Assembly (NCBI RefSeq): GCF_015070385.1
Contig: NZ_JADCSA010000019.1
Location: forward strand, 1 to 32,882
Source: Nocardioides malaquae
Lineage (GTDB): Bacteria > Actinomycetota > Actinomycetes > Propionibacteriales > Nocardioidaceae
Reading direction: 5' to 3'
DNA length: 32,882 nucleotides
The notes below the pieces were generated by a model, which saw only the letters and a list, made by a program, of their open reading frames with translations, did not search any database and was not told where the DNA came from. Shown here in pieces: positions 1 to 12,487 of the stretch. The translations under genes and the position numbers were made by a program. Positions within the stretch are counted from its first letter, which is position 1. Each line of letters begins with the position of its first letter.

Positions 1-1
1 C

Positions 2-61
2 CCGGCCGAGGTCCTCGACGACCTACTCTTGACCCACCACAAACACCACGGTGTTGCGTGA
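2..61 (+). CDS. 3' end of an unidentified gene (partial)
   Basis: An open frame enters from the left edge and reads 19 residues (PAEVLDDLLLTHHKHHGVA) to a TGA stop at 59-61. The tail is rich in histidine. It is too short to assign a family. It runs towards mdh, which lies on the other strand, and a hairpin sits between the two. The reading is supported only by frame continuity and actinobacterial-looking codon use, so this could also be non-coding. Confidence 0.35.
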   Translation, partial: PAEVLDDLLLTHHKHHGVA

Positions 62-125
62 CCAACTGGAATCCGCCGCGATTTTCGGTGCATTTCGGTT
101 GGTGCGTGAGGGCCGGGCGACGCAG

Positions 126-157
126 CAGGGCCCGCCACCGACCGGTGACGGGCCCTG
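126..157 (-). terminator. Hairpin terminator downstream of mdh
   Basis: CAGGGCCCG (126-134) pairs perfectly with CGGGCCCTG (149-157). Inside, after one mismatch, CAC/GTG pairs close a short loop. The hairpin starts about 17 bp beyond the mdh stop and lies between convergent genes, so it may act in both directions. No T-run follows, which is common for GC-rich actinobacterial terminators. Confidence 0.6.
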
Positions 158-173
158 TGAGGTGGTGCGTGGA

Positions 174-1163
174 TCAGATGAGGCCGAGCTCGGTGACGGC
201 CTTGCGCTCGTCGGCCAGCTCGGCGACGGAGGCGTCGATCTTGGCGCGGGAGAAGTCGGAGACCTCGAGGCCCTCGACGATCTTCCAGTCGCCGTCCTTG
301 GTGGTCACGGGGAACGAGGAGATCAGACCCTCGGCCACGCCGTACTCACCGTTGGACTTGACGGCCATGGAGACCCAGTCGCCCTCGGGCGAGCCGAAGA
401 GCCAGTCGCGCGCGGCGTCGATGGTGGCCGACGCGGCGGAGGCGGCCGACGAGCTGCCGCGTGCCTCGATGATGGCGGCGCCACGCTTCGCGACGGTCGG
501 GATGAAGTTCGACTCCAGCCACTCCTGGTCGTTGACGACCTCGGCAGCGTTCTGACCGTTGACCTTGGCGTTGAAGAGGTCGGGGTACTGGGTGGCCGAG
601 TGGTTGCCCCAGATGGTCATGTTCGTGATGTCGGTGACCTTGGCGCCGGTCTTCGCGGCGAGCTGCGAGATGGCGCGGTTGTGGTCGAGGCGGGTGAGCG
701 CGGAGAAGCGCTCGTCCGGGATGTCGGGGGCGTTGGTCATCGCGATGAGGGCGTTGGTGTTGGCCGGGTTGCCGGTCACGCCGATACGCACGTCGTCGGC
801 GGCCACCTTGTTGAGGGCCTTGCCCTGGGCGGTGAAGATCGCGCCGTTGGCCGACAGCAGGTCGCCGCGCTCCATGCCGGGGCCGCGGGGGCGGGCGCCG
901 ACGAGCAGGGCGAGGTTGACGCCGTCGAAGATCTTCTCCGGGTCGGAGCCGATCTCCACGCCGGCCAGGGTCGGGAAGGCGCAGTCGTCGAGCTCCATGA
1001 CGACACCCTCGAGCGCCTTGAGGGCGGGCTCGATCTCCAGCAGCTGCAGCTGGATGGGACGGTCACCGGCCAGTGCGCCGGATGCGAGGCGGAAGAGCAG
1101 GCTGTAGCCGATCTGACCGGCGGCACCGGTGACGGCCACCTTGAGCGGGGCAGAGGTTGACAC
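174..1163 (-). CDS. mdh: Malate dehydrogenase (NAD-dependent)
   Basis: This cytoplasmic enzyme of the citric acid cycle interconverts malate and oxaloacetate. The 329-residue product matches the usual length of the cytosolic-type bacterial enzyme. Near the N-terminus is the Rossmann motif GAAGQIG. The middle holds the substrate and catalytic segments [13 protein letters not shown] and [11 protein letters not shown], the latter with the active-site histidine. VTGNPANTN is the NAD/substrate loop. The start is GTG at 1163, preceded by GAGGAG with a 5-nt gap, followed by [11 protein letters not shown]-like sequence; the frame stays open further upstream but without a better site. The gene stands alone on its strand. 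It diverges from a hypothetical membrane protein 103 bp away. Identification is secure. Confidence 0.97.
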   Translation of the reverse strand: MSTSAPLKVAVTGAAGQIGYSLLFRLASGALAGDRPIQLQLLEIEPALKALEGVVMELDDCAFPTLAGVEIGSDPEKIFDGVNLALLVGARPRGPGMERGDLLSANGAIFTAQGKALNKVAADDVRIGVTGNPANTNALIAMTNAPDIPDERFSALTRLDHNRAISQLAAKTGAKVTDITNMTIWGNHSATQYPDLFNAKVNGQNAAEVVNDQEWLESNFIPTVAKRGAAIIEARGSSSAASAASATIDAARDWLFGSPEGDWVSMAVKSNGEYGVAEGLISSFPVTTKDGDWKIVEGLEVSDFSRAKIDASVAELADERKAVTELGLI

Positions 1164-1206
1164 GGAGACTCCTCGAAGAGTGTCTGAGCAGGTGCAGTTC
1201 GACTCG

Positions 1207-1212
1207 ACTCTA
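1207..1212 (-). promoter_or_regulatory. Candidate -10 box for mdh
   Basis: On the minus strand this reads TAGAGT, matching the actinobacterial TANNNT -10 pattern. It would give a leader of about 35-40 nt containing the GAGGAG ribosome site. No convincing -35 is visible, so this is only a candidate. Confidence 0.3.
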
Positions 1213-1266
1213 GCCCTGCGGGACTCCCCGGACGGTGCCGGGTTCGCCCGCTGGCATGCTGGGGGC

Positions 1267-4330
<3,064 letters not shown>

Positions 4331-4356
4331 CCATGAGCGCCTGACCGCACGCACCG

Positions 4357-4388
4357 GAACCCGGTCGACCGTGAGGTCGGCCGGGTTC
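4357..4388 (+). terminator. Strong hairpin terminator after icd
   Basis: A 14-bp stem (4357-4370 with 4375-4388) contains a single G-T wobble and closes on a GTGA tetraloop. It begins 27 bp after the icd stop and ends 57 bp before the next start. The following bases, TGTGTTGCG, give only a weak T-rich tail. Confidence 0.8.
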
Positions 4389-4433
4389 TGTGTTGCGCGG
4401 GCTCGTTTCCCGGCTCCTGAGTTGCGGAGGTTC

Positions 4434-4445
4434 TAGGGTGACGGC
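4434..4445 (+). promoter_or_regulatory. Candidate leaderless promoter (-10 TAGGGT)
   Basis: TAGGGT (4434-4439) lies exactly 6 nt before the GTG at 4446. This spacing would place transcription initiation at or next to the start codon. A GGAGG at 4426-4430 is too far upstream (15 nt) to act as a ribosome site. The TAG of the box is also an in-frame stop, so the gene cannot start further upstream. Confidence 0.45.
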
Positions 4446-5075
4446 GTGAACACAGGCGACGTGCGCTGGGTGGGGATTGGGCGGGTCGCGGTCGCAGTGC
4501 CCGAGGAGTGGGGGACCAACGAGCTTCGGTGCGGCACCCCGGTCCGCGACACGGTGATTGTCGACGTCGCCATGGTCGAGCTGTGTCACCTGCCGCGTCC
4601 CCCTGACGTCGACTCGCTCGAGTTCGGACAGGGGTCGCCGCCAGGTGATGTCGTCGCCACCGAGGTGTCCCAGGTCGACGGCGTCCAGATGCACCGCGGC
4701 CAGACCGACAGCCTGCTCCAGCCGGACAACGGCGTACGCGTCTGGTCGAGCACCGTGAGTCTCCCGGGAGAGGGGCTCTGGATCCGCGCCGAGTCCAGCC
4801 GCGGGCCGGAGCAGGTCAACGAGGTCCTGGGCCGCGTGTCTGTGTTGCGTGACGGGATCGGCATCCCGCCGCGGAACTCGTCGTCCGACAACGAGCGCGA
4901 CGAGGAGCAGACGGGCCTGTACGCCCAACGGCTCCTCGACCTGGGTCTCGAGGTGACAGTGGAGCGGCGCGTGATGGAGGGCCCGTCCGCGGGACACCTG
5001 CTCAAGGTGTCACCGCAACCGGGCACCGTGGTGCCTGAGGGAACACGGGTCGTCCTGACCGTGGTGGGTGACTGA
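4446..5075 (+). CDS. PASTA-domain protein, apparently cytoplasmic
   Basis: The 209-residue protein has two parts. Residues 1 to about 145 form an unrecognised domain (opening with WVGIGRVAVAVPEEWGTNEL). A short charged linker (SSSDNERDEEQ) follows. The last 52 residues look like one PASTA domain, with GLYAQRLLDLGLEVTVER and a closing SPQPGTVVPEGTRVVLTV. PASTA domains normally bind peptidoglycan or beta-lactams outside the cell, yet no signal peptide or membrane helix is present, and an in-frame TAG at 4434 rules out an upstream extension. The gene follows the icd terminator and appears to have its own promoter. The real role is unknown. An alternative is that the C-terminal domain has been adopted for an intracellular binding role. 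Confidence 0.75.
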   Translation: MNTGDVRWVGIGRVAVAVPEEWGTNELRCGTPVRDTVIVDVAMVELCHLPRPPDVDSLEFGQGSPPGDVVATEVSQVDGVQMHRGQTDSLLQPDNGVRVWSSTVSLPGEGLWIRAESSRGPEQVNEVLGRVSVLRDGIGIPPRNSSSDNERDEEQTGLYAQRLLDLGLEVTVERRVMEGPSAGHLLKVSPQPGTVVPEGTRVVLTVVGD

Positions 5076-5101
5076 GGCAGCCCGGAGGTAGAGGGTCTGC
5101 T

Positions 5102-5124
5102 GGACCGCTCGTAGTTGTCGGTCC
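5102..5124 (+). terminator. Weak hairpin between PASTA gene and HNH gene
   Basis: GGACCG (5102-5107) pairs with CGGTCC (5119-5124) around an 11-nt loop, 26 bp after the preceding stop. The stem is short and has no T-run, so terminator function is uncertain. Confidence 0.25.
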
Positions 5125-5143
5125 TCGCTGCCAGTGTTGACCC

Positions 5144-6628
5144 ATGGAAGCCACCACTGTCGCCCCCGACTTCGGGGGCCTGCGCGACCTGACTGTGAGC
5201 GAGCTGCTCGGTGCGGCGCGGCAGCGGCGGTCGGTGGTGCAGCGTGGTGAGGCCGACCTGTTGGCGATCGCGTATGAGTGGGCGGTGGCGCACCCGGCTG
5301 ATCCGGACGGCTGGAACGCTGCGTCGTTCCACCACCCGTTGGGTGAGGAGCCGATCTCCGGTGACGGGACCCCGCGTGTGGCGGAGTTCTGCATCCCCGA
5401 GCTGGGGGCTGCGTTGGGGATCTCCACCGACGCGGCGAAGAAGCTGATCGGCCACGCGATCGAGATGGTCCATCGCCTGCCGCGGGTGTGGCGGCGGGTG
5501 CAGTCCGGAACCGTTCCTGTGTGGCGGGCCAAGCAGGTCGCTGAGGCCACGATCCACTGCGACCCGGCCCTGACACCGGAGGCGATGGCGTGGATCGACG
5601 CGCAGGTGGCGCCGTTCCTGGAGAAGGTCGGGCGTGCGCAGATGGAGCGCATCGTCGCCCAAGCGATCGAGCTCTACGGCCTGGCGGCCCAGGAGCCACC
5701 GCTGGATGAGGACAACGACGGCCGCTACGTCCACATCCACACCCCCATTGGCCCCTTCGCGGGGTCGATGCACCTCGAGGCCGAGGTGAGCAACGCCGAC
5801 GGCCACGACCTCGCCCAAGCCCTCTCGGCGGGCGCGGCCGCGATCAAGGCCGGCGGTTCCACTGCGTCGCTGGACGTGCGGCGGTCCATGGCACTCGGCG
5901 AGCTGGCGCGACAGCAGACCTCCCTCGACCTCGCCGGCGCGAACACCGTGCCCACGAGCGATGACGTTGGCGCAGGCAGCGCAGGCAGCGTTGACACTGC
6001 GGCTGGCACTGCGGCTGGCACCACCGGCTCCGCCTGCGAACCGGTGCAACGGAAGGCCCGTCGGGTCGACCTGCACCTGCACTTCACCGCCGAGGTCCAG
6101 CCCGACGGCACCACCGGCATCTCCCCGATCGGGTTCCTGGAGAACGGCCAGAAACTGGCCCTGCTGTCGCAGGTCCGGTCGTGGGTGCGGGGCACGCACA
6201 CCGAGGTGCGGATCCTGCCGGTCATCGACCTCAACGAACACATCACCACGAGCAGGTACGAACCCACCGACCGGCTCCGCCGGCAAGTGATTCTCCGGGA
6301 CCGTACCTGCGTGTTCCCGTGGTGCACGCGCCCCGCGAGGTCCTGCGACCTCGACCACGTCGAACCGTTCGACCACGACGCCATCGGGGAAGACCGGCCA
6401 CCACCCGGATCGACCGCTACCCACAACCTGGCTCCCCTGTGCCGCAGCCACCACCGGTTGAAGACCCACACCGGCTGGCGACTCACCTCACCCACCAGTG
6501 GCGTCTTCGAGTGGACCAGCCCCCACGGCCAACGCTTCCGCCGCGACCGCCACGGGACCCAAGACCTGACCCAGGGACCGGACGGCGAACCACCACCCGC
6601 CCCCAGCCCGCCCAGACCTCGGGTGTGA
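5144..6628 (+). CDS. DUF222 / HNH endonuclease (13E12 repeat family)
   Basis: The 494-residue protein has the layout of the actinobacterial 13E12 repeat family: an alpha-helical DUF222 region over most of the N-terminal half, a Gly/Ala/Thr linker at about 273-296, and a C-terminal HNH nuclease domain. The HNH core is visible as C389-x4-C394, D404-H405-V406, N428 and C433 with H436-H437 (NLAPLCRSHHRLKTH). The cysteine pairs should bind structural zinc and the histidines the catalytic metal. These genes occur in many dispersed copies in Nocardioides and Mycobacterium genomes. Whether they are mobile, domesticated or part of a nuclease system is not settled. The start is ATG at 5144, without a clear ribosome site. 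The gene sits between icd and trpS, in an otherwise housekeeping stretch. Confidence 0.9.
   Translation: MEATTVAPDFGGLRDLTVSELLGAARQRRSVVQRGEADLLAIAYEWAVAHPADPDGWNAASFHHPLGEEPISGDGTPRVAEFCIPELGAALGISTDAAKKLIGHAIEMVHRLPRVWRRVQSGTVPVWRAKQVAEATIHCDPALTPEAMAWIDAQVAPFLEKVGRAQMERIVAQAIELYGLAAQEPPLDEDNDGRYVHIHTPIGPFAGSMHLEAEVSNADGHDLAQALSAGAAAIKAGGSTASLDVRRSMALGELARQQTSLDLAGANTVPTSDDVGAGSAGSVDTAAGTAAGTTGSACEPVQRKARRVDLHLHFTAEVQPDGTTGISPIGFLENGQKLALLSQVRSWVRGTHTEVRILPVIDLNEHITTSRYEPTDRLRRQVILRDRTCVFPWCTRPARSCDLDHVEPFDHDAIGEDRPPPGSTATHNLAPLCRSHHRLKTHTGWRLTSPTSGVFEWTSPHGQRFRRDRHGTQDLTQGPDGEPPPAPSPPRPRV
5972..6019 (+). repeat. In-frame microrepeats in the HNH linker
   Basis: GCAGGCAGC is repeated in tandem (5972-5980, 5981-5989), followed by ACTGCGGCTGGC in tandem (5996-6007, 6008-6019). 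Both units are multiples of three and encode the low-complexity linker (AGSAGS, TAAGTAAG). This suggests a length-variable hinge produced by slippage. Confidence 0.8.
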
Positions 6629-6689
6629 CGCACACCCCGCTCGCCCGAATGCGGGAATGGCCCACCGGTCCGCGTAGTTTCACATCGAG

Positions 6690-7901
6690 ATGACTGCCAC
6701 TGCCGCGCCCGCGCCTGCCCGCGAGACCCGCCCCCGGGGAAGCCACTTCGGCCTGGTGCTCCTGGCCCTGGCGATGGGTGGCTTCGCGATCGGCACCACC
6801 GAGTTCGTCTCGATGGGTCTGCTGCCGCAGCTGGCGCGCGGGGTCGGAGTCGACGAACCGTCGGCGGGTCACGCCATCTCGATGTACGCCCTCGGCGTGG
6901 TGGTCGGTGCCCCAGTCATCGCCCTGATCGGCTCGCACTGGCCTCGTCGCGCGGTCCTGATGGGCCTGATGGGTCTCTTCGTCGTCGGCAACGTGGCGAC
7001 GGCGCTGGTGACCTCCTACGAGGCGCTCCTGGCCGCCCGCTTCGTCTCCGGCCTGCCGCACGGCGCGTACTTCGGCGTCGCCTCCCTCGTCGCCGCCTCG
7101 TTGGCGCGTCCCGGCAGGCAGGCCAAGGCCGTCGCGACGGTCATGCTCGGTCTCTCCGTCGCCAACCTGGTCGGGGTGCCGGCCGCCACCTGGCTGGGCC
7201 AGAACCTGGGCTGGCGCGCGGCCTTCTGGGTGGTCGCGGTCCTGGCGCTGGTCACGCTGGCGCTGGTGGCGCTCCACGTGCCGTCGATCCCCGGCGACCA
7301 CACCTCGTCGTGGCGCCGTGAGGTGCGGGCGTTCGGTGAGCCCCAGGTGTGGCTGACCCTCGGCGCGGGTGCGCTGGGCTTCGGCGGCATGTTCGCCGTC
7401 TACACCTACGTGGTGCCGACGATCGACAAGCTGGGAGGCCTGAGCGAGGGCGCGGCCCCGGTCTTCCTCTTCGCCTTCGGCCTCGGCATGGTGGTCGGCA
7501 CCTGGGTGGCCGGGGAGCTGGCAAGCTGGTCGCTCTTCGGCTCGCTCTTCATCGGTGGCGCGGGCCAGGGCGTCCTGCTCCTGCTCTTCGCGGTCTTCGC
7601 GCACACCGGGTGGTGGACGCTGCCGATCGTCTTCATGATCACCGTGACCGGCTCGGTCCTGGTGGTCGGTCTGCAGATGCGCCTGATGACCGTCGCGGGG
7701 GAGGCCCGGACCCTGGGGGCGGCGATGAACCACGCCGCGCTCAACATCGCCAACGCCCTCGGCGCCTGGCTCGGTGGCCTCGTGATCGCCGCGGGCCTGG
7801 GCTACCGGGCGCCCGGCTACGTGGGCTTCGGCCTCGCGTCGGTGGGCGTGGCCTTCATGTTCGCCTCCTACCTGCTGGAGCGCCGACGCGCGAGCCGCTG
7901 A
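6690..7901 (+). CDS. MFS exporter, DHA1 family (AraJ/Cml-like)
   Basis: The 403-residue integral membrane protein has about 12 hydrophobic segments, as expected for a proton-coupled drug/H+ antiporter of the major facilitator superfamily. The first helix carries the DHA1 signature FAIGTTEFVSMGLLP. The loop between helices 2 and 3 holds a relaxed motif A (HWPRRAVLMGLM), and ARFVSGLPHGAYFG in helix 4 is typical of the AraJ/chloramphenicol-exporter group. The closest functional guess is efflux of a small hydrophobic compound or sugar; the substrate cannot be read from sequence. TAGTTT at 6675-6680 lies 9 nt before the ATG and could be the -10 of a nearly leaderless mRNA. No adjacent regulator gene is present. 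It is 60 bp downstream of the HNH gene. Confidence 0.9.
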   Translation: MTATAAPAPARETRPRGSHFGLVLLALAMGGFAIGTTEFVSMGLLPQLARGVGVDEPSAGHAISMYALGVVVGAPVIALIGSHWPRRAVLMGLMGLFVVGNVATALVTSYEALLAARFVSGLPHGAYFGVASLVAASLARPGRQAKAVATVMLGLSVANLVGVPAATWLGQNLGWRAAFWVVAVLALVTLALVALHVPSIPGDHTSSWRREVRAFGEPQVWLTLGAGALGFGGMFAVYTYVVPTIDKLGGLSEGAAPVFLFAFGLGMVVGTWVAGELASWSLFGSLFIGGAGQGVLLLLFAVFAHTGWWTLPIVFMITVTGSVLVVGLQMRLMTVAGEARTLGAAMNHAALNIANALGAWLGGLVIAAGLGYRAPGYVGFGLASVGVAFMFASYLLERRRASR

Positions 7902-7925
7902 GCGTACGCTCCGCCGCGCGAAGTC

Positions 7926-7937
7926 GGACACGTGTCC
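7926..7937. promoter_or_regulatory. 12-bp palindrome upstream of trpS
   Basis: GGACACGTGTCC is a perfect palindrome in the 92-bp gap between the MFS gene and trpS, 57 bp before the trpS start. TTGCCA at 7957-7962 and GAGAAT at 7982-7987 form a poor -35/-10 pair downstream of it. It may be an operator. A perfect palindrome of this length can also occur by chance in GC-rich DNA. Confidence 0.3.
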
Positions 7938-7981
7938 CGCTTGTCGTCGGGAGCCCTTGCCAGCCGCTCGACCGGCCCTGA

Positions 7982-9049
<1,068 letters not shown>

Positions 9050-9055
9050 GTCGTC

Positions 9056-9571
9056 GTGCAGACCATCGGCGTGGCCATCGCCCTCCCGGAACCGTGGGCC
9101 ACGGACCTCCAGGAGTACCGCGTCGACCTCGGTGACGAGACCGCCTACAGCATCCCCACCCACATCACGCTGATCCCGCCGACGGAGGTCGACGACGACC
9201 TGGCCGAGGTGGTCGCCCACCTGGAGCGGGCGGCGAGCAGCCAGCAGCCCTTCACCATCCACCTGCGCGGCACGGGCACCTTCCGGCCGGTCTCCCCGGT
9301 CGTCTTCGTGGCCGTGGCCCAAGGCATCGGTGGGTGCGAGGCGCTGGCCGCCGAGGTGCGGTCGGGGCCGCTGGCGGTCGACCTGGAGTTCCCGTTCCAC
9401 CCGCACGTGACGGTGGCCCACCACCTCGACGACGCGGCCCTCGACCGGGCCTACGACGAGCTCGCCACCTTCGACTGCCTCTTCGAGGCCACCGAGTTCC
9501 ACCTCTACCTGCACGACGACGGCAGCGGCTGGGTGCCGACCCGCGCCTTCCGGTTGGGCCAGCAGGCCTGA
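9056..9571 (+). CDS. 2H phosphoesterase / 2'-5' RNA ligase (LigT) family protein
   Basis: The 171-residue protein carries the two HxT/S motifs that define the 2H phosphoesterase superfamily: H36-I-T38-L and H117-V-T119-V, one from each half of the duplicated fold. Family members hydrolyse 2',3'-cyclic phosphates or reversibly join 2'-5' RNA ends, and act on RNA or cyclic nucleotides in the cytoplasm. The start is GTG at 9056, six bases after the trpS stop. No separate ribosome site is obvious, so translational coupling to trpS is likely. The link to a tRNA synthetase suggests a tRNA-end or RNA-repair substrate, but that is inference. A bidirectional terminator follows. Confidence 0.85.
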   Translation: MQTIGVAIALPEPWATDLQEYRVDLGDETAYSIPTHITLIPPTEVDDDLAEVVAHLERAASSQQPFTIHLRGTGTFRPVSPVVFVAVAQGIGGCEALAAEVRSGPLAVDLEFPFHPHVTVAHHLDDAALDRAYDELATFDCLFEATEFHLYLHDDGSGWVPTRAFRLGQQA

Positions 9572-9626
9572 GCCCACCGCGTACGCCCTCGCGTGCGTAC
9601 GCCTGCCTCCCGCGTCCCCGAGACGC

Positions 9627-9664
9627 ACCGAGCCCCCGCGGCCCGGAGGCGGCGGGGGCTCGGT
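9627..9664. terminator. Bidirectional terminator between 2H gene and sdhB
   Basis: A perfect 13-bp stem (9627-9639 with 9652-9664) surrounds a 12-nt loop that can itself form GCC-CGGA-GGC. It lies between convergent genes, 55 bp after the 2H stop and 19 bp after the sdhB stop, and should serve both. Confidence 0.8.
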
Positions 9665-9683
9665 GGGGGACCGTCGGCTCTGG

Positions 9684-10427
9684 TCAGAGGCCGTGCTTCA
9701 TCGCGGTGCGCAGGTCCTTGTTGAGCTGGGAGATCACGTCGAGCGGGATCTCCTTCGGGCAGGCAGCGGTGCACTCACCGATGTTGGTGCAGCCACCGAA
9801 GCCCTCGTGGTCGTGCTGGCCGACCATGTCGACGACGCGGGTCCAGCGCTCCGGCTGGCCCTGGGGCAGCTCGCCGAGGTGGGTGATCTTGGCGCCCAGG
9901 AAGAGCGAGGCCGAGCCGTTGGGGCAGGCAGCCACGCAGGCACCGCAACCGATGCAGGTCGCCACGTTGAAGGCACGCATGGCCTTGTCACGCGGGGCCG
10001 GCACCGAGTTGGCCTCGGGAGCGGATCCGGTGTTGGCGGAGATGAATCCACCCGACTGGATGATGCGGTCGAAGGCGGAACGGTCGACGACCAGGTCCTT
10101 CAGGATCGGGAAGGGCTCGGCACGCCACGGCTCCACGGTGATCGTGTCGCCGTCCTTGAAGGAGCGCATGTGGAGCTGGCAGGTCGTGGTGACCTCCGGC
10201 CCGTGCGCCTGGCCGTTGATCATCAACGAACAGGTGCCGCAGATGCCCTCGCGACAGTCGGAGTCGAACGCGACCGGGTCCTCGCCAGCCTCGTTGAGCT
10301 GCTCGTTGAGGGTGTCGAGCATCTCCAGGAAGCTCATGTCCGGCGAGATGTCGGAGACCTGGTAGGTCTTGATGGCGCCCGCGGACGTGGCGTCCTTCTG
10401 ACGCCAGATCTTCAGTGTCAGGTTCAT
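9684..10427 (-). CDS. sdhB: Succinate dehydrogenase iron-sulfur subunit
   Basis: SdhB relays electrons from the flavin of SdhA to the membrane quinone site. The 247-residue product has the plant-ferredoxin-type [2Fe-2S] ligands C58, C63, C66 and C83 (CREGICGTC). The bacterial-ferredoxin domain shows C158-x2-C161-x2-C164-x3-C168 and C213-x5-C219-x3-C223 for the [4Fe-4S] and [3Fe-4S] centres. The ATG at 10427 gives the conserved [10 protein letters not shown] start. A GTG two codons upstream (10433) overlaps the sdhA stop and has GGAG at a better 6-nt distance, so it is a real alternative start. It is the last gene of sdhC-sdhA-sdhB, with a hairpin terminator after it. Confidence 0.96.
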   Translation of the reverse strand: MNLTLKIWRQKDATSAGAIKTYQVSDISPDMSFLEMLDTLNEQLNEAGEDPVAFDSDCREGICGTCSLMINGQAHGPEVTTTCQLHMRSFKDGDTITVEPWRAEPFPILKDLVVDRSAFDRIIQSGGFISANTGSAPEANSVPAPRDKAMRAFNVATCIGCGACVAACPNGSASLFLGAKITHLGELPQGQPERWTRVVDMVGQHDHEGFGGCTNIGECTAACPKEIPLDVISQLNKDLRTAMKHGL

Positions 10428-10429
10428 GC

Positions 10430-12472
10430 TCACTTGTAGCTCCGCTGCTTCATCTCGATGGCCGTGTAGATCAGGTCTTCCTTGTGGAGGACCGGCAGAC
10501 CGTCCTCGCCGCCGAACTCCCAGGCAGCGACGTAGGCGAACTCGTCGTCGTGACGCAGGGCCTCGCCGTCCTCGGTCTGCGACTCCGACCGGAAGTGGCC
10601 GCCGCAGGACTCGCGACGGTTGAGGGCGTCGACGCACATGAGCTCGCCCAGCTCGATGAAGTCGGCCACGCGGCCCGCCTTCTCGAGGCTCTGGTTGAGC
10701 GTGTCGGCGGTGCCCAGCACCTTGAGGTTGCTCCAGAACTCCTTCTTGAGGTCCTGGATCATGCCGATGGCCTTCTTGAGGCCCTCGGCGTTGCGGTCCA
10801 TGCCGCAGTACTCCCACATGATCCGACCCAGCTCCTTGTGGAAGGAGTCGGCCGAGCGGGTGCCGCCGATGGAGAGGAACTTGTTCATCCGCTCCTCGAC
10901 GTCGGTGCGCGCCGCGACCACGTCGGGGTGCGACTCGTCGATCTTCTCGAACGGACCGTCGGCGAGGTACTCGCGGATGGTGTTCGGCAGGACGAAGTAG
11001 CCGTCGGCCAGCCCCTGCATCAGGGCGGAGGCGCCGAGGCGGTTGGCGCCGTGGTCGGAGAAGTTCGCCTCACCGGTGACGAAGAGGCCCTCGACGTTCG
11101 ACTGCAGGTGGTAGTCGACCCAGAGGCCGCCCATCACGTAGTGCACGGCGGGGTAGATGCGCATCGGCACCTGGTAGGGGTTCTCACCCGTGATCCGCTC
11201 GTACATGTCGAAGAGGTTGTCGTACTTCTCGCGGACCGCATCCTCGCCGAGACGGTCGATGGCCTCGGCGAAGTCGAGGTAGACGCCGCGGCGCACCCAC
11301 TTCTCGTTGCCCTCGTCGTCGACCTCGCGCACGGCCGGGCCGACGCCCTTGCCGGCGTCGCACTGGTACTTCGCGGCACGCGAGGCGATGTCACGGGGCA
11401 CCAGGTTGCCGAAGGCCGGGTAGATCCGCTCCAGGTAGTAGTCGCGGTCCTCCTCGGGGATGTCGCGCGGGTCCTTCTCGGCGTCCGCCGGGTCCTTGGG
11501 CACCCAGATGCGACCGTCGTTGCGCAGCGACTCCGACATCAGGGTCAGCTTCGACTGGTGGTCGCCGGAGACCGGGATGCAGGTGGGGTGGATCTGCGTG
11601 TAGCAGGGGTTGGCCATGTAGGCGCCCTTGCGGTGCGCACGCCACGCGGCGGTGACGTTGGACCCCATCGCGTTGGTGGAGAGGAAGAAGACGTTGCCGT
11701 AGCCACCCGAGGCGAGCACGACGACGTCGGCCAGGTGGGTGGAGATCTCACCGGTGACGAGGTCGCGGGCGATGATGCCGCGGGCCTTGCCGTCGGCGAC
11801 GATCAGCTCGAGCATCTCGTGGCGGGTGAACTGCTCCACGGTGCCGGCGGCGACCTGGCGCTCCATGGCCTGGTAGGCGCCGATCAGCAGCTGCTGACCC
11901 GTCTGGCCGCGGGCGTAGAACGTACGCGAGACCTGCACGCCGCCGAAGGAACGGTTGTCGAGCAGACCGCCGTACTCGCGGGCGAACGGGACGCCCTGCG
12001 CGACGCACTGGTCGATGATGTTCGCGCTGACCTCGGCCAGGCGGTAGACGTTGTTCTCGCGGGCGCGGTAGTCGCCACCCTTGACGGTGTCGTAGAAGAG
12101 GCGGTGGGTGGAGTCACCGTCCTCCTTGTAGTTCTTGGCCGCGTTGATCCCGCCCTGGGCAGCGATCGAGTGCGCGCGACGCGGGGAGTCCTGGTAGCAG
12201 AAGGACTTCACGTTGTAGCCGGCCTCGCCGAGGGTCGCGGCGGCGGCGCCGCCGGCCAGGCCGGTGCCGACGATGATGATGTCGAGCTTGCGGCGGTTGG
12301 CCGGGTTGACGAGGCGGTTCTCGAACTTGCGGTTGGTCCAGCGGTCCTTGATCGGGCCGGTCGGGGCGACCGGGTCGACCAGGGGAGCGCCGAGCGTGTA
12401 GTAACCAGCGGCGTCGTCGGAGACCTGCACCGGCGGCTGGTTGGTCTGGGTGGTTCCGTCCAGGAAAGCCAT
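10430..12472 (-). CDS. sdhA: Succinate dehydrogenase flavoprotein subunit
   Basis: SdhA oxidises succinate to fumarate at a covalently bound FAD on the inner face of the membrane. The 680-residue length matches the longer type found with a single cytochrome b subunit, as in Corynebacterium, and not the ~580-residue E. coli type. The FAD-binding Rossmann motif VGTGLAGG is at about 68-75, and H101 in [14 protein letters not shown] is the expected FAD attachment residue. QIHPTCIP and the [17 protein letters not shown] segment belong to the capping and C-terminal FAD regions. The ATG at 12472 lies 15 bp after the sdhC stop. The 3' end adjoins sdhB. Confidence 0.97.
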   Translation of the reverse strand: MAFLDGTTQTNQPPVQVSDDAAGYYTLGAPLVDPVAPTGPIKDRWTNRKFENRLVNPANRRKLDIIIVGTGLAGGAAAATLGEAGYNVKSFCYQDSPRRAHSIAAQGGINAAKNYKEDGDSTHRLFYDTVKGGDYRARENNVYRLAEVSANIIDQCVAQGVPFAREYGGLLDNRSFGGVQVSRTFYARGQTGQQLLIGAYQAMERQVAAGTVEQFTRHEMLELIVADGKARGIIARDLVTGEISTHLADVVVLASGGYGNVFFLSTNAMGSNVTAAWRAHRKGAYMANPCYTQIHPTCIPVSGDHQSKLTLMSESLRNDGRIWVPKDPADAEKDPRDIPEEDRDYYLERIYPAFGNLVPRDIASRAAKYQCDAGKGVGPAVREVDDEGNEKWVRRGVYLDFAEAIDRLGEDAVREKYDNLFDMYERITGENPYQVPMRIYPAVHYVMGGLWVDYHLQSNVEGLFVTGEANFSDHGANRLGASALMQGLADGYFVLPNTIREYLADGPFEKIDESHPDVVAARTDVEERMNKFLSIGGTRSADSFHKELGRIMWEYCGMDRNAEGLKKAIGMIQDLKKEFWSNLKVLGTADTLNQSLEKAGRVADFIELGELMCVDALNRRESCGGHFRSESQTEDGEALRHDDEFAYVAAWEFGGEDGLPVLHKEDLIYTAIEMKQRSYK

Positions 12473-12487
12473 GGAGAGTCTCGGTCC

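Noticed and set aside
42-55. Small inverted repeat AACACC-AC-GGTGTT at the left edge
   Set aside because: It has a 2-nt loop and lies inside the tail of a coding frame. It is too short to be a terminator or operator by itself.
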